A DNA stretch of 64,000 nt from Medicago truncatula (GCF_003473485.1 NC_053045.1:58818494-58882493); one strand, 5' to 3'; counted from the first letter of the stretch, positions 13,741 through 25,581 are shown. Numbers and translations: made by a program. Notes: generated by a model from the sequence alone, not told the origin.

Positions 13741-13862
13741 TGTTTGTGCTTTGTGTGTTCAAATAAAGGTTTTTGGTGTTGGTGGTGTTTATTGGGTGGG
13801 AGAGCTAGGACATTAAAGCAATGGATAAATTTTGAAGTTTTAGGCACTTTGGCCAAATTCAG

Positions 13863-13870
13863 CTTTTATA
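13863..13870 (-). promoter_or_regulatory. TATA box of the DUF538 gene
   Basis: TATAAAAG on the minus strand lies 123 bases upstream of the DUF538 start codon. This is a canonical TATA box and leaves a leader of roughly 90 bases. Confidence 0.55.
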
Positions 13871-14477
13871 ACACCTGAAAATACATATATGGATGGGACC
13901 GACCAATTATTGTGTCACTATATTTTATGTTGGGACCAAACAGTTCAACCTAGGTTCTTCTTTTCTTACCAAACGGTCTAGATAGAGATAAGCTTAAGAG
14001 GTGGATGTATTTTTAACTTTTATCAAGCCCTCTTTTTGTGGGAAATGTTTCTTTTCGATGTATCGTGAAGCTTGGGAAATTAGAATTACGAAAAGTTTTA
14101 TTACTGATAAATTTATAGTTGAAAGTGAATTGGACTCCTTAATTAAATGGTCATCGATTCAATCTCCAACTCTTATATATAAAAAAATTTATTTAAAAGA
14201 AGAGAATTCATTTTTTATGCCTTACGGAAATCCCGACAGAAGTTAGATTCAATTAAATAGCATGCTAACCTAAAAAATGTGCGCATTAAAATTTGATAAT
14301 ATCTCTAATAAAACATTTCTGGTAAAGATACAAGATTTGTTTTTTTAAAAAGACCAAAAATATATATAACCTATTAAAACTATTAAAACTGAAAATAGAT
14401 TCTTTAACTTTGAATTCTCTATGCGAGAGAAAATATAAGATGAGAGAGAGCGAGAGAAAAGATAGATGTCTTTCAGG

Positions 14478-15958
14478 TGGCATTTAGGGTGGGTGAGGCA
14501 AAGAATTTCCCATTATAGGAAAGTTAATTTTGACCCTTAGATCAAGTAAAGAACACATTTTTATCATAGACTCTCAACACTATATCTAACCACTCATCTT
14601 CTACAACAACTTTTCCGTTTCCCCCACCACCTCACCAGACCTTCTCTTTACATCCCCAACTTCGACTGTTACCTCTGGACTTTGGTCCTCCACCAATGCT
14701 GACAATTAGATGAAAACCCCGTTTAAATCTAACAAAAGTTCATGGAATTATTATGCTCAACATTATTATGCAAACAAAAGTATCCCTCTCAAAGCTGTAG
14801 TGCGAGTGTCTAAATTTAATTCGCTGTTCTTTTCTCGAAGCTATGAACCAACATTGTTTTTTAGGAACACCCAAAGTTAAGAAATTAACAAATAAATTAT
14901 CAACCTGATTGAATTTAACAAAATAAATTCAAATCAACCAAAAATATAAATTTACAATACAATTTTTTAGATCTGGCCGCTTTTTGCTTGCACCTCTCCA
15001 CAGAGAGGTGACTTTTGGATTTTGTAATTAAATGGCTTTCAATGTATGAACCGTGCTAAAATGGGTATCTCTGTGCAATGGGTTTTCTAATTATGAAAAT
15101 GGTTTTTGCAATGAAGTATCTGGTGGGGAGAAAGTAGGGAAATGAGTTTGCAGAAGATGGATAGTTAGATATAATGTTGAGAGTCCATGGTAAATATTGA
15201 CTATTAGATAAAGTAGAGAACATAGTTTTATCATAGACACTCAACACCAAATCTTTTTTCACACTCACCACCAACTGTCAACTCTCTTTCTTCCTCTCCT
15301 ACTCGTGAAACAAAAAATATGGATCTTTTCTCATAAGTTTAGGAAGCTATCAAAGACAAAAAGCCAAGAATTGTTTCTCTTCAAAACAAACCAAGAACGG
15401 ATTGTTTGTCTTCACAGTCACCAATCACCACTAAATCTTATGCTTGCTTGACAACATCTTTCAAATTTTAATTGATAAAAAATTCACAATCCAGAAAAAT
15501 CATGAAACTAACATAGGGACTTAAAATCTCAAGAGAATTGCGTTCAAGGGTTAAAGAGAAGCACACTCACCACTAACAAAGCTTGTAACTTTTCTTAAAT
15601 TCTAATTGAAATTTCTTCTATGATGTTATGTTTTAATTTTTATTTATGTTTTTTTTTTTTTTTTGTGATTGTGATTGTGGAGAGAAACTCATGCCCAAGG
15701 AAATTTTTTGTATAATGATTTAGGTTCATCATTTTAATTCTGAAATTTTGCCATTAAAATTTAGAGAATGGTTTTTGAAAAATCTATTTTTTTTTGTCAC
15801 CAACAATGGTTTGAAGGAGAGGAAGAAGAAGAGGAAAATATTTGGTGTTGAGTGTCTATGATAAATTCATGTTCTCTACTTTATCTAATGGTCAATATTT
15901 ACTTTCCCATGGTGGGAAAGAATTCCTTCTACCCACCTTAAATGCTACTATGGGTCAG
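14478..15958. mobile_element. Complex of related foldback elements
   Basis: Three related terminal sequences of about 100 bp occur here. Left copy 14478-14600 begins GGCATTTAGGGTGGG. A middle copy from 15186 has the same sense and shares TTATCATAGACACTCAACACC. An inverted right copy spans about 15840-15955 and ends CCCACCTTAAATGC. The middle and right copies pair as a foldback from CCATGGTAAATATTGAC to its reverse complement at 15912. A stretch next to the left copy (about 14570-14606) also pairs with 15148-15185. This looks like one inverted-repeat element inside another. No transposase is present and a clear target duplication was not found, though long inverted ends suggest a Mutator-like origin. 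Confidence 0.55.
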
Positions 15959-16267
15959 GTCAGTTTGACATTTTTTTGGTACTGGTATTATTCGATTTTT
16001 TGGGACTGGGTGGTTTATTCTCATTCTTATTCTTTTGTTAGAATGGCATCATTATTTTATACCTAGGATTTTAAACCTATTTTGATGTCGGTGAGAAACA
16101 GCAAACATTTGAACAGGATACGCAATTTATGGTGCGGTGGACGGTGGTGGTGGTAAATATTTTTTCATATGAAACGGATTAGTTTTTGAAAAGGTTATTT
16201 TCTTGGTAAAATATTATATATCAGTTTGTATTTTTGTTTGGAGTGTCTTTCTTTTTTTCCTTCCTAT

Positions 16268-17055
16268 TAGGGCTGACAATGAACCGAATCAACTCGAAAA
16301 TAGTTCGATACTCGATTTGATAATTGGTTCATGAATCAAATGAGTCGAAATTGAGTTGAAAATTAAGCTCGTTAAATAAATAAGTTGAACTTAAACTTAG
16401 TATGGTTCGACTCGTTTGGTTTATGAACCAACTCGACATATATACATATACAATTTTTTATATAATATAGGATTTCTTACAAACTTCTTCTAATAATTAT
16501 GCACTTTTTTCATATAAAATATTACTAATTGCTAATTTAATAAAAATCAACGATAATTGTAATACTAGAAAGAGGGAAAAAAGTTAATGCTTTCACAAGG
16601 CTTTAAAACAAAGTTGTGCATAAAAATTGTCCCACATCGGGGAGTTCTGCAAAAGATTAGAGAGGAGAAGTATATATAAACAAGCGGTGCATTACAAATA
16701 CAACATATAAAATCAATACTGGTAGTATATATATGCTACATGTAGTATATATAAAGTGTTGCCACCTTTCTAAAGGTTTTGCATTATATTTTTTGTTCCT
16801 TTATAGGTTTTGTATTTTTAGGTCAGACATGAATTTTTGACAAAAAAATCTTTTTTCCAAAAAAAAGGTTTTGAAATATGCAATTTGAGCAAATGAGGTG
16901 AACCTACGAGTCGAACCGAGTGGTTTGTGAACTTTAAACGAGCCGAACTCGAGCTAGAAAAAAGATTCGTTTTGAACTCGAACCGAGTTTTGAGCCGAAC
17001 CAATTCTTATCGAGTCGAGCTCAGACAGATTCGACTCGACTTATTTCCAGTCCTA
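16268..17055. mobile_element. hAT-like non-autonomous element
   Basis: The element begins TAGGGCTGACAAT and its right end, read in reverse, begins TAGGACTGGAAAT. The 8 bases on each side are CTTCCTAT (16260-16267) and CTTCTTAT (17056-17063), an 8-bp target duplication with one mismatch, as expected for hAT. The subterminal regions are filled with short motifs based on CGAACTCG/GAGTCGA in both senses, a common trait of hAT transposase binding regions. There is no transposase reading frame. A snRNA-type promoter motif lies inside (see 16629-16680). Confidence 0.75.
16629..16680 (+). promoter_or_regulatory. snRNA-type USE plus TATA arrangement inside the hAT element
   Basis: GTCCCACATCG at 16629-16639 matches the plant snRNA upstream sequence element (RTCCCACATCG). 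A TATA-like TATATATAAA starts at 16671, 31 bases after it. In plant U-snRNA genes a spacing of about 33-34 bases marks the RNA polymerase II class. I do not recognise a U1, U2, U4 or U5 RNA body downstream, so this is a motif match and not a gene call. Confidence 0.4.
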
Positions 17056-17063
17056 CTTCTTAT

Positions 17064-17793
17064 ACTATATGCGCGGTGCGCATATACAAAATACAAAATA
17101 AGGTAAGTTGACTCTGAAGCATGGATAGCCCAAGAAGTGTCGGTATTGGATACGCACCTTTGTTGAATATGCTTCGTACTACACGTACTGAACCTTATCC
17201 ATTTTTACTTAGTTTATTTGCCGTAACTGATGTAGTAAAAAACGTACAAAAGGTGGAAAAATAACCAATTTATTTTTGCTTTTATATTGTATTTCAATTC
17301 TCTCTCAATTTGTTAAAAGTAATGGAGGTGATGGACCTATAAAATAAATCTCGGAACCAACATGATAATAGGTATGGTTAAACATAATTAAGATATGAAT
17401 AATATTATACCATTTTTATTAAAATTGAATTTCTTTTCTAAACATGTTTTTAAAACAACAATGATAATAATTTACTTGAAACATCTTTTTTGGATGTTTT
17501 ACAGCAACTATTCGTACTTTCACTTTTTAAAATTTATCGTATTACGTACTGGTACATATGCATTATAGGTAATAGGTAAGTAACCCTCAAAACAATAACA
17601 TAGAGATTATTATAACTTTTGTCAAAAGAAAAAGTAAATTATTATAACTCAACTTGGAATATCGTTATACAACAATCTCATATGAGATTTATACTCCTTT
17701 ATTCCGACACCTCTTATACATTGTTTTTTATTATAACTTAACATAGTTTATTTATAGTTACCTCTAAGACATTGTTTATTTTAGTCTTAACTC
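17064..17793. other. Intergenic AT-rich DNA
   Basis: Nothing supportable was seen apart from the probable 3' untranslated region of the desiccation-related gene near 17700-17793. Confidence 0.4.
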
Positions 17794-19209
17794 TTAACCT
17801 ATAGAAGTAGCTACTAGACACTTAGCTATACGACCATCTGCTCCCTTAGGAAAGAAGCCACCAGGAACAATTTCATATCGACCATACACTATCCTCAATA
17901 TTTCTTCTGGAGTCCTTGAATATGAAAGTGAATTTTTGTCACCAGCAAGTACATTTCCTGAAACTTTACCTTCAGCACCTTGTGATATAGGGACCTCTAG
18001 ACCCTCATCTTTTACGCCTTTGTTTCCTAACTTATTTCTAAGCATTGATATGCGATTTGTAAACTCTTCAACAGTTATTGGGTATGGTAACACCTTTAAT
18101 TTTCGACGTTCATATAGCAACGTTCGAATAACTGCATCTTGTCCTGACTCTACTGCCAAAAGGCTTGCAACAAGCTGCATATCATAAGAATTTGCCAACT
18201 TTAAGTTCACATAAGTTGTGAAATTCATCTCTAACTTATTTCTAAGGTGTAGAAATTTTCATCATATCGCATTTGATCCAATGATGAAAATTAACTTGTG
18301 TATGATGCAAAATTTATCTCACTTTTGCACATCGAACTAAACAGAAATGTATAGCATCAAATTGCAAGCATTTCAAAAAATAATGAGACATTTTCACTTT
18401 CGTGGTATATATCAAATAAAAACTCCTTCAAGATTATAAAGGATTTGATAAAGTTAGATAAGTTAGGCTAATATACCTTCTTGGACGTAGATTCTTGCAA
18501 TTCAGGAATAGCTCCAACATATCCAGTGAGGCCAACATAAGGAATAATGTAGGACGCAAGCAAATAATTGATGGAATTGGCATAAGGGTCGAAAGTTGGG
18601 TACAAAGGTTTCTCAAAGGCATTATTCATCACTTGTGCAAATGATTCCTTGCTTATATTTAACAATGGCCTAGGAAACCCTTTTACAGTACTCTTTATGG
18701 CCCTGCATGCAAAATCAGGAATATTAATAAAACTCTACTTTACAAATCAAAATATAAAGTTGTAAAAGATTTTATTATAGTCCAAATTAACAATGTCACA
18801 TTCCTATATAAAAAAACGTTAACAATGTCGCACCAATAAATATAATTCTACATCATTAATAAAAATAACATGTGATAATAAAATCTTCTAACCAATTTAA
18901 ACTTTTCTAGTGTAACCTTATATGTCCAACTTCCTGCAAAGCAAATTGGAAGATAACATCTCTAGTGAAGGTGTCCAAAAGGGCCATTTTGGCTCCTATG
19001 GGAGGTGGTCCTCCTTGGGCTAATTCTGGTGCAACAACATCCAATCCATGACCCGTAGCACCAAACAAGAAGAACTCTGCCTCTAAATATTCTAAATTTA
19101 GAGGGAACTCCAAAAGATCAACATCAGTTATATTGATGTTAGAAGAGTATGATATTGGGATAAGGAGGGAAGTCAGCAAAAAAGCAATGGAGGAAATGTG
19201 AATCAACAT
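17794..19209 (-). CDS. Desiccation-related protein, PCC13-62 type (ferritin-like domain)
   Basis: Three exons join in frame: 19209-18917, 18702-18477 and 18174-17794, giving 299 residues. The product begins with a signal peptide of about 22 residues (MLIHISSIAFLLTSLLIP...) followed by DVDLLEFPLNLEYLEAEFF. That segment and LQEVGHIRAI carry the Glu and His residues expected of a ferritin-like four-helix fold. AVESGQDAVIRTLLYERR supplies the later helix, and FFPKGADGRIA is near the C-terminus. PCC13-62 was first described from the resurrection plant Craterostigma as desiccation-induced. The catalytic role is unknown, and secretion is likely from the signal peptide. Family members are about 300-320 residues, so this copy is complete. 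A TA microsatellite lies just upstream of the start. Confidence 0.9.
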
Positions 19210-19241
19210 GTTTTTGGATAGATTTCATTTGTGCCTGGTGA

Positions 19242-19244
<3 letters not shown>

Positions 19245-19276
<32 letters not shown>
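19245..19276. repeat. TA microsatellite in the promoter of the desiccation-related gene
   Basis: About 16 AT units sit 36-67 bases upstream of the start codon on the minus strand. It occupies the place where a TATA box would be expected and may serve as one, which is inference. Confidence 0.8.
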
Positions 19277-19278
<2 letters not shown>

Positions 19279-19626
19279 AATTTGATAACGTACATCCATT
19301 TATTTTTTACCTTTAAAAAAAGACATTTAATTTTTAAATAAATAAGTACTTTAGCAACTTACAATTAAAAAGTGGTTAAATGTACACGTTAAGGTACAAT
19401 GGTACATGTTGCTAAAAAATAGGTGGGTGTGAGGTAGCGGTTCCAATAAATATTTCATATTTGTTAGAATACACCTACTCAATTTTTAGGAGTGTGTTAG
19501 CAATTGATAACCAAAAGCTTGTTAAATACATCCTAATTTTTTTTGGTAACCGTTAAATACATCCTAATTGCGCATGCTGCTAAAATACTATTTCATAAAA
19601 ATTAGTAAGTGTATTCTAACAAAGTA

Positions 19627-20284
19627 CTCCTCTATCTTATAATAAGCGATCCTTTTGAGAAAAAATATGGTTCCAAATTATAATTGTCTCATTTCACTTA
19701 TCAATGCAATATTAATTATTTTTGGCTAAAATATGGTTTTAGTCCCTGCAAATATGCCTCATTTTGGTTTTAGTCCCTGGTAAAAAAAAAATTGTTTTTG
19801 GTCCCTGCAAAGTTTTTTGTTTTTGGTCCCTGAAGGGACTATTTTCAAAAACAAAAAATTTTGCACGGACCTTTTTTAAAAACAAAATATTTTGCAGGGA
19901 CCAAAAACTACAAAATTGGTTCAGTTATAATGTGCCACGTATGCAAATCATCACAAAAGTGGGGTCAGGGACTATTTTCAAAAACAAAAAATTTTGCAGG
20001 GACCAAAAACAATTTTTTTTTTACCAGGGACTAAAACCAAAACGAGACATATTTGCAGGGACTAAAACCATATTTTAGCCATTACTTTTTTCTAATTATA
20101 ACACTCATTTATACTACTTTCATCATTCTCAATTCAATATATTCCACTTTCAATTTATGATAATGGTGAATGCACTACTACTTGACAAGAGCACTTAAAA
20201 CTATTTATATCCCTCTTTCACTTATAAATTTTTCTTAATATATATGAAATAAACAAATGACTCACTTAATTTGAGATGGAGGAG
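19627..20284. mobile_element. Stowaway-like (Tc1/mariner) MITE, split by a younger MITE
   Basis: The left end CTCCTCTATCTTATAATAAG and the reverse of the right end CTCCTCCATCTCAAATTAAG match at 16 of 20 bases, and both ends are flanked by TA (19625-19626 and 20285-20286). These are hallmarks of Stowaway elements. About 300 bp remain once the 357-bp inserted element at 19724-20080 is set aside. Confidence 0.7.
19724..20080. mobile_element. Mutator-type MITE nested in the Stowaway-like element
   Basis: The element begins GGCTAAAATATGGTTTTAG and ends with the reverse complement, CCATATTTTAGCC. The flanks ATTATTTTT (19715-19723) and ATTACTTTT (20081-20089) match at 8 of 9 bases, a 9-bp Mutator-class target duplication. 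Internally 'tagtccctg' type motifs repeat in both senses. A sister copy lies at 55265-55599. An open frame through part of it is by chance. Confidence 0.8.
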
Positions 20285-20286
20285 TA

Positions 20287-21579
20287 ACATTTAGTTACTA
20301 TTAGTTCAAAATAGTAAACTTGAGTTTATAGTCAAAATCAAGTGAATATATCTTGCTAACTTACGCATTCATAATTTTAGATGTGTGTAAATTAATAATC
20401 ATATATACATACACACACATACGCACATAATATTTGTTGATACTGCTTTCACCAATTCTACATCTCATGCGAGGCCCACATTCACACCCTCCAACAAACA
20501 AAATATTAAGAGAGGTTGAAATTTAAGGTTGACTTGACTTGATGTGTGGATGGATAGGGTGCCAAGTGCCAACTAAACATCATTCTACATATATTGTGAA
20601 CACATGATGAATAATAAAACAACGTTTGTTGATTTTTCTAGGTTTGGCAGCAAAATTTTTTATTTTATTTTATAAAATGCATGTGTTGCATCATGCATTT
20701 AATGACCTTGCCTGCCAAAGGTACAAGCACGCCAATAGTAGGAATTTCACTCCATTAAATAGCAAGTTTCCTTATACGATTTGGGCATAAGGAAGGATCA
20801 AAGTAACACAACAAATCTAGAGAGAAAAATAGGGCAGCGTTTAATATGGGGAAATTGACATATTTCCTCATGTTAGATCAATTTAACAATGACCATAGAT
20901 TTAATATCAATAAATACAATACTAATGGATAGAATTGCTCTTAAATGTTTACCAATAACTTGGATGGATATTAATATTAAAAATTATAATGTACTATTTT
21001 TTAAAATTGTACAAATCATCTAGTTTTGATAGATTTATAGATTTGGAACATGTAGAAAATTGTGTCGTTTTTGGACCCGTTTGTAGTGGATTAAAATAAA
21101 AGTGATTTTCACATAAAATAATTTAGAGATTTTGTGAAAAATCAGAATCTATTTTGCGTTTGCTTACCATAAGAAAAATCACTTTTTCTAAACAAATAAT
21201 TTAATTTGTTTGGATACACCTATATAAAAGGGATTTTTTTGTTACAAAATTAGTTCAATCTTTTTAAATATATTTTCTCTCTCCTCTAAAAAATCTATTT
21301 TTTGAGAAGATGCCCTTAACAACTTCTCATTTGATGTTGTTTTTAGATTTTTTTTAGATTCTAATTTTTTTTAAAAATTGTAACAAACGGATGCAAAACT
21401 CTTAAAAGTGATAAATTTTTTTAAAAAAGTGATTTTTTCCTGAAAAAAGCTATAACAAACGGGATCTTAGTTTTCGTTACAAAGTTGGTTTTTTTTTTAT
21501 CAAAATAAATATTTCATTTTTCTTTATAATTTAAAAAAAAAATCAACAAATGTTAATAGTTAGTTATTAGATCAATGTT
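20287..21579. other. Intergenic AT-rich DNA
   Basis: No gene was seen. A short (CA/TA) microsatellite lies near 20403-20430. Around 21060-21480 a region with GTGATTTTTC-like motifs and 'aacaaacgg' repeats in both senses looks like an old foldback MITE, but I cannot fix its ends. Confidence 0.35.
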
Positions 21580-21674
21580 TACTCATTTGTTTCGGTTTAT
21601 GTTTAATATCTCTAATTCATTTAATATTTAACTCAAACCAGTTGATGAACTATCAATGTTCCACTCAATTTATT

Positions 21675-21688
<14 letters not shown>

Positions 21689-21745
<57 letters not shown>
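21689..21745. repeat. TA microsatellite
   Basis: About 28 TA units follow a TTA-triplet run (21669-21690). It is interrupted from its continuation (22135-22170) only by the MITE at 21746-22134. Confidence 0.9.
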
Positions 21746-21749
<4 letters not shown>

Positions 21750-22131
21750 ATTTCTACGGTACACTTAAAAAAATTGAGTGTACCGGTACACCCATATATT
21801 AAATGAATAGTTTAATGAATATTTTTTTCTTAGAAAAAATATATTTTTTATTAGTTACAATTATAATAATTATATTTTATTTTTCAAAAGTGTTGGCAAA
21901 TCAAAATTCAATTTTTTTTAATTTTTAATATTCATATTATTGAATATTGATTATTTTTTTTGGATAAAATGTTAAAAAAATTAGTATGATTCTTATAAAT
22001 GATGAAATGATATTTTTTAAAATATAAAAGTCGATAGACATCTCTTTATTACATAAAAATGATTGTTAACTTATTGAATTATGAAATAGGTGTACCGGTA
22101 CACCTTAATTTAAGTGTGTACCGTAGAAACT

Positions 22132-22134
<3 letters not shown>
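21746..22134. mobile_element. Foldback MITE (GGTACAC family), copy 1
   Basis: The left end GGCAATTTCTACGGTACAC and the reverse of the right end GGGAGTTTCTACGGTACAC match at 16 of 19 bases. The palindrome GTGTACCGGTACACC occurs near both ends. The flanks are TA repeats, so the 9-bp duplication (TATATATAT) cannot be told from the microsatellite. A related copy at 38367-38769 has a clean 9-bp duplication. Confidence 0.75.
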
Positions 22135-22173
<39 letters not shown>

Positions 22174-22328
22174 CATGTAAATGTGTTTAATTTCTTTTTG
22201 TAATTGGTTGAATTCTCCATGAACTTCTGGAATTATTTTTTCAAAAAATGGGAACTATTTGTTTGAGTTTATGTTTAATATCTCTAATTCATTTAATATT
22301 TAACTCAAACCATTTGTTCCACTCAATT

Positions 22329-22332
<4 letters not shown>

Positions 22333-22381
<49 letters not shown>
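22333..22381. repeat. TA microsatellite in the second duplicated unit
   Basis: About 24 TA units stand at the position equivalent to the split microsatellite of the first duplicated copy. Confidence 0.9.
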
Positions 22382-22385
<4 letters not shown>

Positions 22386-22475
22386 AATACGTAAATGTGT
22401 TTAATTTATTTTTGTAATTGGTTGAATTTTCCATGAACTTCTGGAATTATTTTTTCAAAAAATGGGAAATTTAGT

Positions 22476-25076
22476 TTTAATAATGATGACTTTAATAAGT
22501 GATATTGCTTATTTTCAAAAAACGTGTTTTTTTACTAAAAAAAAGTAATTTTATTTTATTTTTTCTGAACAATTAATATTATTTTAATATAAAAAGAGTA
22601 CGTTTTGAATTTTTATTTTTCGGAATGATTTTAAATTTCAATTTGGAAGCGAATGTTTTCATGTTAAAACAATTATTGAGAATGGTGCTGAGAATAGATA
22701 TTATATTTTTAAACAATAGTGTAAGAAAAATAAGATGCATCTCCCATAAAGAAATAAGCAAAATAATTGGAGTGAAATTATGATTTAGAATTAGGGGTAT
22801 AAGTTGGAATAAAAAAACAGGGAGTAAAGTTGATAACTGGTAAGACAAAATTAGTCTAAGATGGGGAAATTGATCGATTTGCCCATGCTAAAACAAGCCA
22901 AAAAATATACATGAAATATAGAGTGAGAAAATTGGTGAGCTTCCATTTTCTGCATCGCTTGTATTTGTTGAGTGAGAGAAAAAACTTAAAGAGTGGAAAT
23001 AGTTTCCTCGTCAAGTTTCTTTTAGTGCTTTCTACTTTCAAGAGAGTTAATTATTCTCTTCTTCTATATCCAAGGAGAGGTCTTATAATTCAGTGAAAAA
23101 CTTTCTACTCTTCTCTTTTTTTATTTTTTATTTTAGTTGCATGATATCAAATATAAGCAAAAAAAAAAAAAAAAAAGCAAACAAAGTAGATGTAGCTTGT
23201 TAAATTTTTTAATTAGATACATCAATTTTATTTGACTTTTTTTTTACTTATATTTAAAACTTTTTTTTTTTTGAGATATACTTATATTTAAAACTGGATA
23301 GTATTATTTTATTACTCTTGTATCCAACATATTTCACATTTCAGACTCATTTGATAATATTAGTTCATGAAGTTACACAATGCAATGCAACGTGACTTAA
23401 GAAGGTAACCAAGTCATAGGAAAGTTTGATTAATTTACACGTGTATTGGTATGTTCGTATAAGTTGGCTTTAAAAACTAAAGTCAGCTTGTTTTAATGGA
23501 GAGGGTTTGGCGCCGGCCTGTTGATCTAGAAAGTGTTTGGTGCCTCTTGATTATGATCTAGAGAGGGTTTGGCACGACCTATAGGATAAAAAGTCATTTT
23601 GATTTTTAATCGTGTGAAATATTTTATTATAGTTAATAAATGTATCAAAATTATAAAAACGTTCTCGAGTGTTAAATTTATTAATGATTTTATAAACGAA
23701 ATTGATCAACATAAAACATATTTGAGAACTAAATTAATTTTAAGATGTATGAACGTTCTCGATTTTTATTTTTTTTTTTTACAAAATAATTACAAAAGTT
23801 ATATAGTTAAAAATTTACAAGTCAAAAGTGTTTAACTTGGCCACTATTCTAGGTTCACAAATTGTTGATCGCTCAAAGCTTGAATATAAAAAGAATTGTG
23901 TGCAACCTTTTTTCTAATCCTGGACTAATACACTACAAACTTTATTCTCATCTTGATGAAAACAATGAAAATGAAGATGATCACCATTCACTATGATCAA
24001 ACTAAATATTATTATTACGTAGGTCATAATTTAACACATCATTATTTTCTCTGATCATTTTGACTTGTATTCAAAATGATTGGGTAGAGTTTTTGACATT
24101 TTATGTAATTGTGTTCAAATGCAGATTTTAACGACGGGAACTATCTTTCTATAAAGCTTCAAGAACATTAATCAAGTGATGCACACATGACTTTAATGAA
24201 TAAAGATTATTTTTTTTCTTTGTTAGATATATATATTACTGAACAAAATCTAGCAATATATGTATATTTTTGTTCAGTAATATAGGTATATCACTGTTGA
24301 GACTTGAGGGCCAATGATGGGAGTTGAGATGCCATTGTTGAAGGCCTTGGAGAGAAAGAAAACTTGTACTGAATAGTGGAGAAGATACTTCCCTACATAA
24401 TTTGGAACGGGCTCTATTATTGTTGGCTGTTACATTTTCAAACTTGTATAGGTCTGAAGGCAGCTCCAAGGAGATACCAAACCTCTAATTTGACCTAAAA
24501 CCTGGAAAAATTGCTTCAGGGAAATGATCAAATCGCAAGGTCTAACATTAGTTTGGGGTTTATGTGAATATGTGATTGAAGTCAAAATCTGGAAACTAAA
24601 GTGTATTGTGTTGGAATATTTTATTTGATTATATTTCAATATTAATATGTAGGCATATGTGTTTAGTTAATTATATTAATTAACTATTTATCAAATAACA
24701 ATCTTAATTGATTAATGATTAAATTAAGTAATGATACACTTTATTTTTTAATTGGATAATTAATTGATATTAGTTTGATACATACCAAACCTAAAAAAAC
24801 GTTTCGAGTCATTTGACCACAAAGAGCAACGTAGTAGTTCTTCAAAAGATCACATTCAAAACAAGCTATAGTCCAATAGAGGCTAAGCACTCCGAAGATA
24901 TCTTTGAAGACATCAAAAGTTTTTTTTTTTTTGGTACAGAAAAGACATCAAAACTTTAATCGAGAAGAAAATGAATTTGGTAGCATTTGATGATCCAATT
25001 AATTCAATTTTCAAGCAACGACCTCATCAAATCATGAGCGTGCAAAAGAAGTTTAACAAGGGAAGTTACATGTGAG
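22476..25076. other. Intergenic DNA without a supported gene
   Basis: AT-rich sequence. Near 23495-23580 a phrase of the type AGGGTTTGGC(G/A)C recurs with GATCTAGA between copies. Short open frames on both strands near 22860-23096 and 24236-24639 resemble no family I know and lack splice or start context. Nothing else was recognised. Confidence 0.4.
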
Positions 25077-25129
25077 GAGTCGTCGAGTGGCGGAGCCAGG
25101 AATTATATAGAGTTTGGGCGAAGATTTTA

Positions 25130-25477
25130 AGGTTAATAGTGTTTTAGCCCTTATAATATATATCATTTTCGGTTTTACCCCTTATAATTTGAAGATTTTT
25201 GGTTTTGGACCTTCATGAATTTTGACTGTACGAAATTGAAGATAAGCAAAGGGGTAAACCGAAATTTCTCAAATTAACAGGGGGGGTAAACTGAAATTTG
25301 CTCAAATTACAAGGGGGGGTAAACCTAAATTTGCTAAAATTACAGGGGGTGAAATTTTCCATGAAGGTCCAAAACCAAAAAATCTTCAAATAACAAGGAT
25401 GAAATTCAAAAAAAATATTTTACAGGAGGGAAAACCGAAAATGACCTATATTATAGGGGGTAAAGCACTATTAACCC
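25130..25477. mobile_element. Foldback MITE (GGGTTAATAG family) nested in the hAT element
   Basis: The left part (AGGTTAATAGTGTTTTAG) pairs with the right end (CACTATTAACCC), and inner TTTTTGGTTTTGGACC pairs with its complement near 25360. The flanks AAGATTTTA (25121-25129) and AAAAATTTA (25478-25486) agree at 7 of 9. A relative at 33097-33289 shows a perfect 9-bp duplication, which supports Mutator-class insertion. Confidence 0.65.
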
Positions 25478-25529
25478 AAAAATTTATTGCAAATTCACAT
25501 GTGACATAATATATATAAATTCTTTCCTT

Positions 25530-25533
<4 letters not shown>

Positions 25534-25576
<43 letters not shown>
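25534..25576. repeat. TA microsatellite inside the hAT element
   Basis: About 21 TA units. Confidence 0.9.

Positions 25577-25581
<5 letters not shown>

Larger units (their letters stand above)
21580..22475. repeat. Tandem duplication, one copy carrying a MITE
   Basis: Two copies of one unit lie side by side. Both contain GTTTAATATCTCTAATTC followed by TTCCACTCAATTTATTA, a TA microsatellite, then GTAAATGTGTTTAATTT and GAACTTCTGGAATTATT. The first copy (about 21580-22258) contains a 389-bp MITE within its microsatellite and the second (about 22259-22475) does not. The copies are very similar, so the duplication is recent. The sequence function is unknown. Confidence 0.8.

Noticed and set aside
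15056-16066. Two related open frames (minus at 15056-15274 and plus at 15842-16066) as a gene family
   Set aside because: Their similarity arises because both read through the inverted repeats of a foldback element.
16629-16760. A complete snRNA gene downstream of the USE and TATA motifs
   Set aside because: The sequence where the RNA would start does not resemble U1, U2, U4, U5 or other snRNA bodies that I know.
17936-18187. Plus-strand open frame of 83 residues
   Set aside because: It is antisense to exon 3 of the desiccation-related gene and is a by-product of that coding sequence.
22856-23096. Overlapping open frames on both strands
   Set aside because: Low-complexity composition, no family resemblance and no splice or promoter context.
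24236-24639. Two overlapping minus-strand open frames as a possible gene
   Set aside because: No domain is recognisable and the frames do not join through splice sites. It could be a captured fragment but cannot be supported.
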